From Leisingera sp. ANG1 (lineage in GTDB: Bacteria > Pseudomonadota > Alphaproteobacteria > Rhodobacterales > Rhodobacteraceae): a stretch of 64,000 nucleotides of DNA. Made by a program: the position numbers and the translations under genes. Numbering within the stretch: the stretch's first letter is position 1; every line of letters starts with the position of its first letter. A model generated the notes under the pieces. That model was not told where the DNA came from, made no database searches, and saw nothing but the letters and a program-made list of their open reading frames with translations. Where the stretch lies: the NCBI RefSeq assembly GCF_000203975.2, contig NZ_AFCF02000003.1:379327-443326 (forward strand), in the 5' to 3' direction. Positions 56,402 to 64,000 of this stretch are shown here, piece by piece.

Positions 56402-57342
56402 CGGATTTTTCCTCTCACCAGCAGGACCAGGAACAACAGACCGCCGCAAAACTCAATGACAACGGCCAGGGTGGATTGCAGATGCAGCAGCCGCTCGAAC
56501 ACCGTTTGCCCGGCCACAAGGATCAGCGCGCCGATCAGGGCGGCGGCGGGCAAAAGCAGCGCATGGCGGTGGCTTTGCATCAGGCTGTGGGCCAGGCTGG
56601 TGACCAGCAGGCCAAGGAAGGCCAGCGGCCCCACCAGCGCGGTCGCAACCGAAACCAGCGCCGCAATCAGGCACAGCACCCGCAGCTGCAACCCGTCATA
56701 TGCCACGCCAAGGCTGCGTGCCGGAGTGCGGCCCAGAGCGGCCACGTCCAGCACGCGGTGATGACGCACCAGCCACAGGGCGGCCAGCGCCATCAGCCCC
56801 AACCCCGCCATCAGCGCCGAGCGGTCGATGCCGCTGAACTGGGCAAACATCCGCGCCTCGACCATGGTGAACTCCGAAGGCTCCATCAGCCGCTGCAAAA
56901 AGGCCGTCAGGGTGCGGAACATCACCCCCAGCACCACGCCCGCCAGCACCATCAGCTGGATATCGTGCCGGGTGCGGCTAAGGAGGCTGGTGAACAGCAC
57001 CAGCGCCGCTCCCAGCATCACCGTGGTCTCCAGCGCAAAGCCCGGCAGGCCGCTGATCCGGCTGGCGCCCGCAGCCCCCAGCCCCGCTACCAGCCCGGTC
57101 TGCAGCAGCAGAAACAGCGCATCAAACCCCATGATCGAGGGCGTCAGGATGCGGTTCTGGCTGATGGTCTGAAACAGCACCGTCGCCACCCCTGCAGAAG
57201 CGCCGACCGCCAGCAAGGCCGCCAGCTTGACCAGCCGCAGCTCCAGGATATAGGCGGTCGGGCCGCGCAAGCCCCAGAACAGGAACAGCGCCGCCGCCGC
57301 CGCCAGCAGGCAGCCCAGAACAATCAGCCGCCGGTCAGCCAC
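56398..57342 (-). CDS. Siderophore ABC transporter permease (FecCD family)
   Basis: A 314-residue permease with about nine hydrophobic segments, GTG start at 57342 giving VADRRLIVLG, overlapping the preceding permease by 8 bases. Signatures: SQNRILTPSIMGFDALF and LVGPLAFLGLLVTSLAH. Heterodimer partner of the next permease, as in FatC/FatD or CeuB/CeuC systems. Confidence 0.88.
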   Translation of the reverse strand: MADRRLIVLGCLLAAAAALFLFWGLRGPTAYILELRLVKLAALLAVGASAGVATVLFQTISQNRILTPSIMGFDALFLLLQTGLVAGLGAAGASRISGLPGFALETTVMLGAALVLFTSLLSRTRHDIQLMVLAGVVLGVMFRTLTAFLQRLMEPSEFTMVEARMFAQFSGIDRSALMAGLGLMALAALWLVRHHRVLDVAALGRTPARSLGVAYDGLQLRVLCLIAALVSVATALVGPLAFLGLLVTSLAHSLMQSHRHALLLPAAALIGALILVAGQTVFERLLHLQSTLAVVIEFCGGLLFLVLLVRGKIR

Positions 57343-58321
57343 CCGCCCGCCGCCCCAGCAGAAGGTACAGGAACACAGCGGCCCCGAAGATGCCGAACAC
57401 GGTGCCGGCCGGGATCTCATAGGGATACCGCAGCAGCCGTCCCAGGATATCGCAGACCAGCAGCAGCCCGGCCCCGGCGGCGGCCACAACGGGCAGGCTC
57501 TCGCGCAGGTTGTCGCCCATCAGCCGCGACACCAGATTGGGCACCACCAAGCCGATAAAGGGCAGCATCCCCACCGTCACGATCACCAGCGACGACACCA
57601 GCGACACGGTGATAATGCCAAACCCCAGCACCTGCCCGTAGCGCAGGCCCAGGTTCAGGCTGACATCGCGCCCCAGCCCCGCAATGGTGAACTGATCGGC
57701 GGCAAAATAAGCCAGCAGCGCCAGCCCGCCCGCCAGCCACAGCAGCTCATACCGGCCCGCAAGGATGCCGGAGAACTCGCCGCTCATCCAGACGCCAAGG
57801 TACTGCAGCAGCCCGCCCTCGATGGCGATGAAGGTGGCCACCGCCATCAGCAGCCCGCCATAGACCAGTCCTGACAGGGGGATCAGCAGCACCTGATGCG
57901 GCGGGATGCACCGCGCCAGCAGCATGAAAACACCAGTGCCTGCCAGCGCCGCCCCAGCGGCGGCCAGCATTTTGACCAAAATCGGTGCGCCCGGCGCCAG
58001 CAGCGTCACCGCCAGCAGGCCCAGCATCGCCGCCTCGCTGGTGCCGGTGGTGCCCGGCTCGACAAACCTGTTGCGTACCAGCAGTTGCATGATCACCCCT
58101 GCCACCGCCATCGCGGCACCGGTCAGCAGCACTGCGGCAGTGCGCGGGATGCGGCTGACCGCCAGCACCCGCAGCGCCTGCGGGTCGCTCAGCAGCGTGT
58201 CCAGCGGCAACGGCCCGGCCCCGACCAGCAGGCTGAACAGTGCCAGCGGCACCAGCAGCACCGCCGCCAGCAGCAGCCAGCGGCGCGGCGCAGCCGTATT
58301 GGGGGCGGCCAAATCAGCCAC
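57335..58321 (-). CDS. Siderophore ABC transporter permease (FecCD family)
   Basis: A 328-residue permease of the FecCD group: SRIPRTAAVLLTGAAMAVAG, FVEPGTTGTSEAAMLG and MLPFIGLVVPNLVSRLMGDN. Overlaps the binding-protein gene by 8 bases. Confidence 0.91.
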   Translation of the reverse strand: MADLAAPNTAAPRRWLLLAAVLLVPLALFSLLVGAGPLPLDTLLSDPQALRVLAVSRIPRTAAVLLTGAAMAVAGVIMQLLVRNRFVEPGTTGTSEAAMLGLLAVTLLAPGAPILVKMLAAAGAALAGTGVFMLLARCIPPHQVLLIPLSGLVYGGLLMAVATFIAIEGGLLQYLGVWMSGEFSGILAGRYELLWLAGGLALLAYFAADQFTIAGLGRDVSLNLGLRYGQVLGFGIITVSLVSSLVIVTVGMLPFIGLVVPNLVSRLMGDNLRESLPVVAAAGAGLLLVCDILGRLLRYPYEIPAGTVFGIFGAAVFLYLLLGRRAGG

Positions 58322-59237
58322 CCGCTTTGACGCCCTGCGAAAACCCGGCCTGGATTTCCTCCAGCGTGGCCGTCATCGACTGGATACCGCCGCCCGCCAC
58401 ATAGATATTGGCGGCGTTCAGATAGATCACCTGCCCCGCGGCCCAGGCCTTGGTGCCCGCCACCAGCGCGTTGTCCAGCGTCACCGCGGCGGCTTGATTG
58501 CCTTGCCCCAGCGCCACGGCCCGGTCCACCACGATCAGCCAGTCGGGATCTGCGGCGGCGATGAACTCGAACGACACCGCCTCGCCATGGGTCTGCGCAT
58601 CCAGATCCGGCACCGCCTCCGGCAGGTCCAGCGCCTTATGCAGCCAGCCGAACCGTGACTGCGCCCCATAAGCCGAGACCCGCGGCCCGTTGGTCATCAC
58701 GATCAGCGCATCGCCGCGCCCGGCCACTGCCGCCTTGGCCTCTGCCAGCTTGGCGTTGAACGCTGCTTCCAGCTCCGCCGCCCGGTCTTCGCGCCCGGTC
58801 AGCTGTCCATAGCTGCGCAGCCGCGCCAGCGCCTGCTCTGCCAGATCGGTGCCCCAGATCGTCATGTCGATGGCCGGCGCAATCTCCGCCAGCGGCTCCA
58901 CTTGCGTGGAGGACCGCCCGCCCGCCACGATCAGGTCCGGCGCCAGCATGGCAATCGCCTCGAAATCCGGCTCAAACAGCGTGCCGGCAGAATCTGCGCC
59001 TTCCTTCAAATCGTCCAGATAGCTGACAAACATCTCGGCAGGTACGCCCACCGGCTGCACCCCAAGCGCGTCCAGCGTATCCGCCGCAGCCACGTCAAGA
59101 ACCACGATTCTCTCTGGGATTTCAGGCAGCTCCACCCTGCCCCTTGCGGTCTCAACCGCAACCGCTTGCGCCGATGCCGCACCCGCCAGGGCGAAAAAAA
59201 CCGGCGCCGCCAGTTGCAAAACCTTCCAATGTGCCAT
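58314..59237 (-). CDS. Siderophore-binding periplasmic protein (FatB/CeuE-like)
   Basis: A 307-residue TroA-fold protein. Start at 59237 follows GAGGACAGG and gives a signal peptide ending ASAQA; the long upstream frame is spurious. The core reads RIVVLDVAAADTLDALGV and LAPDLIVAGGRSSTQ, typical of catecholate-type siderophore binders. No outer-membrane receptor or siderophore synthesis gene is in the window. Confidence 0.88.
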   Translation of the reverse strand: MAHWKVLQLAAPVFFALAGAASAQAVAVETARGRVELPEIPERIVVLDVAAADTLDALGVQPVGVPAEMFVSYLDDLKEGADSAGTLFEPDFEAIAMLAPDLIVAGGRSSTQVEPLAEIAPAIDMTIWGTDLAEQALARLRSYGQLTGREDRAAELEAAFNAKLAEAKAAVAGRGDALIVMTNGPRVSAYGAQSRFGWLHKALDLPEAVPDLDAQTHGEAVSFEFIAAADPDWLIVVDRAVALGQGNQAAAVTLDNALVAGTKAWAAGQVIYLNAANIYVAGGGIQSMTATLEEIQAGFSQGVKAGG

Positions 59238-59545
59238 TTCCTGTCCTCGATTGAGATGGAATTCGGCTGGCTTGGAAGGCTTGCTGAAAATCAAGGGGGG
59301 CTTACCGGCACATGCGGCAAAAGTCCAGACGCGCCATTTCGCTGCCCCCGCGGCAGCCAGCGGATGCGCCCGCCCGGCGAAGGCGCGCAAATCACCGGCC
59401 TGCCTGCAGAAAACCTCTTGAAGCAGCGAAACACCGATTGTAAGGAGGCGGCCACCGCACGGTCCTGCACCTGATAAGGCTTCGACCCGAACCGTCAGCT
59501 TTGCACCTCCCAGCCCCCTCGAACTCTGGACAGAAAGGCCCCGCG
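59238..59545. promoter_or_regulatory. Divergent region between siderophore operon and speA
   Basis: About 308 bases with no gene that I can support. It should contain the iron-regulated promoter to the left and the speA promoter to the right. I could not find a convincing Fur, RirA or Irr box by eye. Confidence 0.35.
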
Positions 59546-59608
59546 ATGCCGCACCGGCTCCCCCTCTCCGATTTCCCGAAACGCCCGGCACAGGCGCAAA
59601 GCCGATGA
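59546..59608 (+). CDS. Possible 20-residue leader peptide ahead of speA
   Basis: ATG at 59546 opens a frame reading MPHRLPLSDFPKRPAQAQSR and stops at TGA 59606-59608, overlapping the speA ATG by ATGA. A GAAAGG stretch sits at about 10 bases upstream. The overlap would couple speA translation to it. It may be chance, as no homologue can be checked here. Confidence 0.35.
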   Translation: MPHRLPLSDFPKRPAQAQSR

Positions 59609-61491
59609 GCGGCGGCGAAACCTATGAGGGCCTCTATGGCCTGGACGCCTGGGGCAGCGGCATGCTGGAAGTGACCCCGGACGGCGCCGTCGCGCTGCGC
59701 CTGCCGCAGGCACCGGACGCCAAACCGACCCCGCTGCCGGAGGTAATCGCGGCGATCGAGGCGCGCGGCATCTCGGCGCCCGTGGTGCTGCGGGTGCATC
59801 AGTTCCTGGAACAGTCGCTGAACCAGCTGCATGACGCCTTCAACGGCGCGATTGAGGCTGCGGGCTACAAGGGCCAGTACCGCGGCGTGTTCCCGATCAA
59901 GGTGAACCAGCAGGCTGAGGTGATCGGCCACCTGATGGCCGCGGGCCAGAAATTCAACTACGGGCTGGAGGCAGGCTCCAAGCCGGAGCTGATGATTGCC
60001 CTGTCGCAGCCCCTGCCCGAGGATGCGCTGCTGATCTGCAACGGATCGAAGGATGAGGCGTTTATCCGGCTGGCAATCCTGTCGCGCAAGCTGGGCCACA
60101 ACACCGTCATCGTCATTGAGACGCTGGACGAGTTCGACATCATCCGCCGGGTGGCAGAGGATCTGGACATCCGCCCGCTCTTGGGTGTGCGGGTCAAGCT
60201 GACCGAGCGCGTCACCGGCAAATGGCAGGCCAGCTCCGGCGACCGCTCCACCTTCGGCCTTGGAGCCCATGATCTGGTGACGCTGATGGACCGGCTGCGC
60301 GACAGCGGCTTCCTCGACTGCTTGGTGCTGCAGCACAGCCACCTGGGCAGCCAGGTGCCCAACATCTTCGACATCCGCCGCGCCGCGGATGAGGCCTGCC
60401 GCTTCTTTGTGGAACTGACCCGCATGGGCGCGCCGTTGACCCACATGGACCTCGGCGGCGGCCTGGGTGTCGACTACACCGGCGCCCGCCGCCCTGACGA
60501 CAACTCGGTCAACTACACCGTCAACGAATACTGCACCAACATCGTTGAAACCATCCGCTACGCACTGGATGAGGCGGGCCTGCCCCACCCCACCATCGTC
60601 ACCGAAAGCGGCCGCTTCGTGGTGGCGCATTCCTCGATCTTCATCTTCGAGGTGCTGGGCGCCACGCTGTACGATGCGCCGCAAAAGCCGCAGGTGCAGC
60701 CCGACGACCACCACCTGGTCTCCGACCTGATGGCGGTGGAGGCCTACATCGGCGCGCCGCGCTTCCAGGAGGCGCTGAACGACGCGATCTATTACCGCGA
60801 TGAACTGCGGGCGCTGTTCCGCCGCGGCCAGATCGGGCTGGCGCAGCTCTCGCGCGCCGAGCAGGGCTTCCTGTATCTGGCCGGCCTGTTCAAATCCGCC
60901 GCCCGCGGCGACGACAGCCTGACAGAGGCCGCCAGCGCCCTTGGCGCCTTCACCGACCACTACCAGGGCAACTTCTCGCTGTTCCAGTCGCTGCCGGATG
61001 TCTGGGCGATCGACCAACTGCACCCGATGATGCCGCTGCAGCGCCTGAACGAGATGCCCGCCCGCAACGCGATGATCACCGACATCACCTGCGACAGCGA
61101 CGGCAAGCTGGATCACTTCATCCTGGCCGACGGCACCTCCAACGCCCTGCCGGTCCACGACCTGCGCGAGGATGAGCATTACCTGATCGGCGTGTTCTTT
61201 GTCGGCGCCTATCAGGAAACGCTCGGCGACTTGCACAACCTGTTTGGCGATGCCAACGTGGTCACCATCTCTCTGGACGGCCAGGGCGGCTTTGATATCG
61301 AGCACGAGACCGAGGCCGATACCATCGCCGAGGTGCTGTCCTATGTCGAATACGACCCGCGCCAGTGCCTGGAAACCTTCCGCAAGCGGGTGGAACGCGC
61401 CGTGAAATCCGGCAAGGTCAACGCCGCGGAGCGCCGCCAGATGATTGCCGCCTACAAGGACAGCCTGGCCGGCAGCACCTATTTCGACTGA
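59605..61491 (+). CDS. speA: Biosynthetic arginine decarboxylase
   Basis: A 628-residue PLP enzyme of the alanine racemase-fold family. The PLP lysine is in VFPIKVNQQAEV (near residue 98), followed by GLEAGSKPELMIAL, and THMDLGGGLGVDY in the barrel; a C-terminal helical part completes it. It converts arginine to agmatine, the entry to putrescine. It starts the polyamine cluster that follows. Confidence 0.95.
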   Translation: MSGGETYEGLYGLDAWGSGMLEVTPDGAVALRLPQAPDAKPTPLPEVIAAIEARGISAPVVLRVHQFLEQSLNQLHDAFNGAIEAAGYKGQYRGVFPIKVNQQAEVIGHLMAAGQKFNYGLEAGSKPELMIALSQPLPEDALLICNGSKDEAFIRLAILSRKLGHNTVIVIETLDEFDIIRRVAEDLDIRPLLGVRVKLTERVTGKWQASSGDRSTFGLGAHDLVTLMDRLRDSGFLDCLVLQHSHLGSQVPNIFDIRRAADEACRFFVELTRMGAPLTHMDLGGGLGVDYTGARRPDDNSVNYTVNEYCTNIVETIRYALDEAGLPHPTIVTESGRFVVAHSSIFIFEVLGATLYDAPQKPQVQPDDHHLVSDLMAVEAYIGAPRFQEALNDAIYYRDELRALFRRGQIGLAQLSRAEQGFLYLAGLFKSAARGDDSLTEAASALGAFTDHYQGNFSLFQSLPDVWAIDQLHPMMPLQRLNEMPARNAMITDITCDSDGKLDHFILADGTSNALPVHDLREDEHYLIGVFFVGAYQETLGDLHNLFGDANVVTISLDGQGGFDIEHETEADTIAEVLSYVEYDPRQCLETFRKRVERAVKSGKVNAAERRQMIAAYKDSLAGSTYFD

Positions 61492-61567
61492 AGCCGCCCC
61501 CCGGCTGACCACCCAGGGGCACATCGGAACACCGGGGCCCCGGCCCCATCTGCAAAGGAAAAAACAC

Positions 61568-62779
61568 ATGGAAAAGGTTCTGGTTGTTGGCGCCGGCGGC
61601 GTCGGATCCGTATCGGTCACCAAGATGGCCATGCACCCGGAGATCTTTAAGGAGATCACCCTGGCCAGCCGCACGGTCTCCAAATGCGAAGAGATCGCCG
61701 CCAACGTCAAGAAACGCACCGGCGTCACCATCCGCACCGCGCAGCTGGACGCGATGAATGTCGCCGACACCGTGGCGCTGATCAAGGAAACCGGCGCCGA
61801 GTTGCTGGTGAACCTGGCCCTGCCCTATCAGGACCTGGTGCTGATGGACGCCTGCCTCGAGGCCGGCATCCACTACCTCGACACCGCCAACTATGAGCCC
61901 GAGGACGAGGCCAAGTTTGAATACAAATGGCAGTGGGCCTATCAGGAGCGTTTCAAGGAAGCAGGCCTGACCGCGATCCTGGGCGCCGGTTTCGATCCGG
62001 GCGTCACCTCGATCATGGCGACCTGGGTGCGCAAGCACAAGCTGGAGGGCATCCGCCTGATCGACGTGCTGGACTGCAACGGCGGCGACAACAGCAAGCC
62101 GTTTGCCACCAACTTCAACCCGGAAATCAACATCCGCGAAGTCACCGCCCCGGCGCGGCATTGGGAAAACGGCGCCTGGATCGAAAGCCCGGCGATGACC
62201 CATAAGTACGAGTTCGACTTCCCCGCCGTGGGCAAGAAGAACATGTACCTGATGTACCACGAGGAGCTGGAGTCGATGTCGACCCACTTCCCGGAGATCG
62301 AGCGCGCCCGCTTCTGGATGACCTTCGGCGATGCCTACATCAACCACGTCACCGTGCTGCAGAACATCGGCATGACCAGCATTGAGCCGGTGATCCACAA
62401 CGGCCAGGAAATCATCCCGTTGCAGTTCCTGAAAACCGTGCTGCCGGATCCCTCCGAACTGGGTGAGCTGACCAAGGGCAAGACCTGCATCGGCGACATC
62501 ATTACCGGCCCGGCCAAGGACGGCGGCGCAGAGAAGACTTATTACATCTACAACATCTGCGACCACGAGGAATGCTACGCCGAGGTCGGCAGCCAGGCAG
62601 TGGCCTATACCACCGGCGTGCCCGCGATGATCGGCGCCGCAATGGTGATGAACGGCACCTGGCGCGAGCCGGGCGTGTGGAACACCGAACAGCTGGACCC
62701 GGATGCCTTCATGGACATGCTGAACACCGATGGCCTGCCCTGGCAGGTGGTCGAACTGGACGGCCACCCGGAGTTCTAA
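61568..62779 (+). CDS. Carboxynorspermidine/carboxyspermidine dehydrogenase
   Basis: A 403-residue saccharopine dehydrogenase-family protein: Rossmann motif VLVVGAGGVGSVSV, then LPYQDLVLMDACLEAGIHYLDT and GAGFDPGVTSIMA. Between speA and a carboxynorspermidine decarboxylase it is the carboxyspermidine dehydrogenase: it reductively joins putrescine and aspartate semialdehyde. True lysine-pathway saccharopine reductase is less likely. Start at 61568 after AAAGGAAA. Confidence 0.9.
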   Translation: MEKVLVVGAGGVGSVSVTKMAMHPEIFKEITLASRTVSKCEEIAANVKKRTGVTIRTAQLDAMNVADTVALIKETGAELLVNLALPYQDLVLMDACLEAGIHYLDTANYEPEDEAKFEYKWQWAYQERFKEAGLTAILGAGFDPGVTSIMATWVRKHKLEGIRLIDVLDCNGGDNSKPFATNFNPEINIREVTAPARHWENGAWIESPAMTHKYEFDFPAVGKKNMYLMYHEELESMSTHFPEIERARFWMTFGDAYINHVTVLQNIGMTSIEPVIHNGQEIIPLQFLKTVLPDPSELGELTKGKTCIGDIITGPAKDGGAEKTYYIYNICDHEECYAEVGSQAVAYTTGVPAMIGAAMVMNGTWREPGVWNTEQLDPDAFMDMLNTDGLPWQVVELDGHPEF

Positions 62780-62794
62780 GCGCTCCAAAACACC

Positions 62795-62821
62795 GGCCGC
62801 GGGCATCCACTGCCCGCGGCC
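62795..62821 (+). other. Perfect intercistronic hairpin
   Basis: Arms GGCCGCGGGCA and TGCCCGCGGCC form an 11-bp stem with a 5-base loop, 15 bases after the dehydrogenase stop. No U tract follows. Confidence 0.6.
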
Positions 62822-62830
62822 AGACATGTC

Positions 62831-62856
62831 GGGCTGGTTTCTTCAGAAGCCGGCCC
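62831..62856 (+). other. Second intercistronic hairpin ahead of nspC
   Basis: GGGCTGGTTTC pairs with GAAGCCGGCCC in an 11-bp stem that includes two G-U pairs and a 4-base loop, followed by TTTC. With the previous stem it could attenuate transcription into nspC. Confidence 0.45.
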
Positions 62857-62888
62857 TTTCCGTTCCCGCCGCAACGAAAGACCCCGCC

Positions 62889-64000
62889 ATGGACATCAAA
62901 GCGCTCTCCACCGACAGCTTTGCCCGCTTCGACCTGCACCGTGTGCCCTCCCCCTGTTTTGTGGTCGACGAGGTTGCGGTCGAACGCAACCTGACGATCC
63001 TAAAACAGGTCGCGGATGCCTCCGGCGCCAACGTCCTCTTGGCGCTCAAGGCGTTTTCGATGTTTGCCGTCGCCCCCTTGGTGCGGCGCTACCTGTCCGG
63101 CACCTGCGCCTCCGGCCTTTACGAGGCGCGGCTCGCGCGCGAGGAATTCGGCGGCGAGGTCACCACTTATTCCGCGGGCTTCAAGGCGGACGACCTGCCG
63201 GAAATCATCCGCCTGTCGGATCACCTGATCTTCAACTCCCCCGCCCAGCACCGCCGCTTTGCGCCGCTGATTGCAGAGGCCCGCGCGGGCGGCGAGACCA
63301 TCTCCATCGGCCTGCGCGTCAACCCCGAGCATTCCGAGGGCTGGAACGAGAAATACGACCCCACCGCCCCCTGCTCACGCCTCGGCACGCCGGTATCGCA
63401 GCTGAGCGATCAGGACTGGGAGGGCGTCGAGGGCCTGCATATGCACACGCTCTGCGAACAGCTGTTCGAACCGCTGCAGCGCACCTTCGCCGCGCTGGAA
63501 GAGAAGATGGGCCACCGCCTGTCGAGCCTCAAATGGATCAACCTCGGCGGCGGCCACCACATCACCATGCCGGACTATGACCGCGACGGGCTGATCGCCC
63601 TGATCCGCCACATCCGCGAAACCTACGATGTTGAGGTCTTCATCGAGCCGGGCGAGGCGGTGGCGCTGCATTCCGGCATCCTGGTGGGGGAGATCCTGGA
63701 TGTTGCCGAAAACGCCATGCCGCTGGCAATCACCGATATCTCCGCTACCTGCCACATGCCCGACGTGATCGAGGCGCCCTACCGCCCCGACCTATTGGGC
63801 GAAGTCTCAGACGTGCCGCCGCACCGCCTCGGCGGGCCGTCCTGCCTGGCGGGCGACGTGATCGGCGACTACGGCTTTGCCACCTCGCCCCAGCCCGGCG
63901 ACCGCATCGCCTTCCTCGACCAGTCGCACTACTCGATGGTCAAGACCAACACCTTCAACGGCGTTCCCCTGCCCGCGATTGCACTGTGGAACTCCGATAC
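62889..64000 (+). CDS. nspC: Carboxynorspermidine decarboxylase (cut by the window end)
   Basis: About 370 residues are visible and the frame is open at the right edge. It is an alanine racemase-fold PLP decarboxylase: PLP lysine in LLALKAFSM (near residue 57), HMHTLCEQ, WINLGGGHHIT, FIEPGEAVAL and late DQSHYSMVKTNTFNG. It decarboxylates carboxyspermidine to spermidine, completing the alternative pathway common in alphaproteobacteria. Confidence 0.93.
   Translation, partial: MDIKALSTDSFARFDLHRVPSPCFVVDEVAVERNLTILKQVADASGANVLLALKAFSMFAVAPLVRRYLSGTCASGLYEARLAREEFGGEVTTYSAGFKADDLPEIIRLSDHLIFNSPAQHRRFAPLIAEARAGGETISIGLRVNPEHSEGWNEKYDPTAPCSRLGTPVSQLSDQDWEGVEGLHMHTLCEQLFEPLQRTFAALEEKMGHRLSSLKWINLGGGHHITMPDYDRDGLIALIRHIRETYDVEVFIEPGEAVALHSGILVGEILDVAENAMPLAITDISATCHMPDVIEAPYRPDLLGEVSDVPPHRLGGPSCLAGDVIGDYGFATSPQPGDRIAFLDQSHYSMVKTNTFNGVPLPAIALWNSD

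Noticed and set aside
59392-61785. 797-codon minus-strand frame over speA
   Set aside because: Shadow of the arginine decarboxylase gene. The predicted protein is Val/His/Gln-rich without domain motifs.

Overview
The window is GC-rich, densely coded chromosomal DNA from an alphaproteobacterium, most likely a marine Rhodobacteraceae of the Roseobacter group (Leisingera/Phaeobacter/Ruegeria-like). The family-level guess rests on the gene content and order, above all an ectoine locus in the order known from Ruegeria pomeroyi. No species can be named from sequence alone.

Layout. (1) 1-6.6 kb: the 3' end of a hybrid sensor kinase, then an exopolysaccharide segment (export lipoprotein, flippase, three glycosyltransferases) that ends against a broken tyrosine recombinase. 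(2) 7.2-24.5 kb: a divergent two-operon module. Leftward run pntA, pntB, a class III omega-aminotransferase, a beta-ureidopropionase/carbamoylase, a dihydropyrimidinase/hydantoinase, an NCS1 nucleobase/hydantoin permease and a DUF1330 protein. Rightward run cofG, cofH, cofD, cofC, cofE, npdG and an F420-dependent LLM oxidoreductase, followed by a RutR-like TetR regulator. A second integrase remnant and tRNA-Arg(TCT) close this segment. (3) 25.1-34.2 kb: a leftward operon of a Ser/Thr kinase, FHA protein, PP2C phosphatase, three P-loop GTPases (one dynamin-like) and two unrecognised small proteins. (4) 34.6-48.1 kb: a complete ectoine/hydroxyectoine uptake and catabolism locus (enuR-uehABC-usp-eutABC-doeAB-asnC-doeC-doeD). 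(5) 48.1-55.6 kb: a two-component system next to a glucose-type ABC transporter and glucokinase. (6) 55.6-59.2 kb: a siderophore ABC importer. (7) 59.6-64 kb: arginine decarboxylase plus the carboxyspermidine route enzymes, the last one cut by the window end.

The most interesting hypothesis is region 2. A full set for making and reducing coenzyme F420 is divergently arranged with enzymes for reductive pyrimidine (or hydantoin) catabolism, yet no conventional dihydropyrimidine dehydrogenase is present. The simplest reading is that PntAB makes NADPH, NpdG passes the hydride to F420, and the LLM enzyme uses F420H2 to reduce the pyrimidine ring; the dihydropyrimidinase, ureidopropionase and aminotransferase then finish the pathway under a RutR-like regulator. 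Region 3 is the second candidate for an undescribed system: a kinase/FHA/phosphatase switch coupled to dynamin-family GTPases, with no type VI secretion genes in the window.
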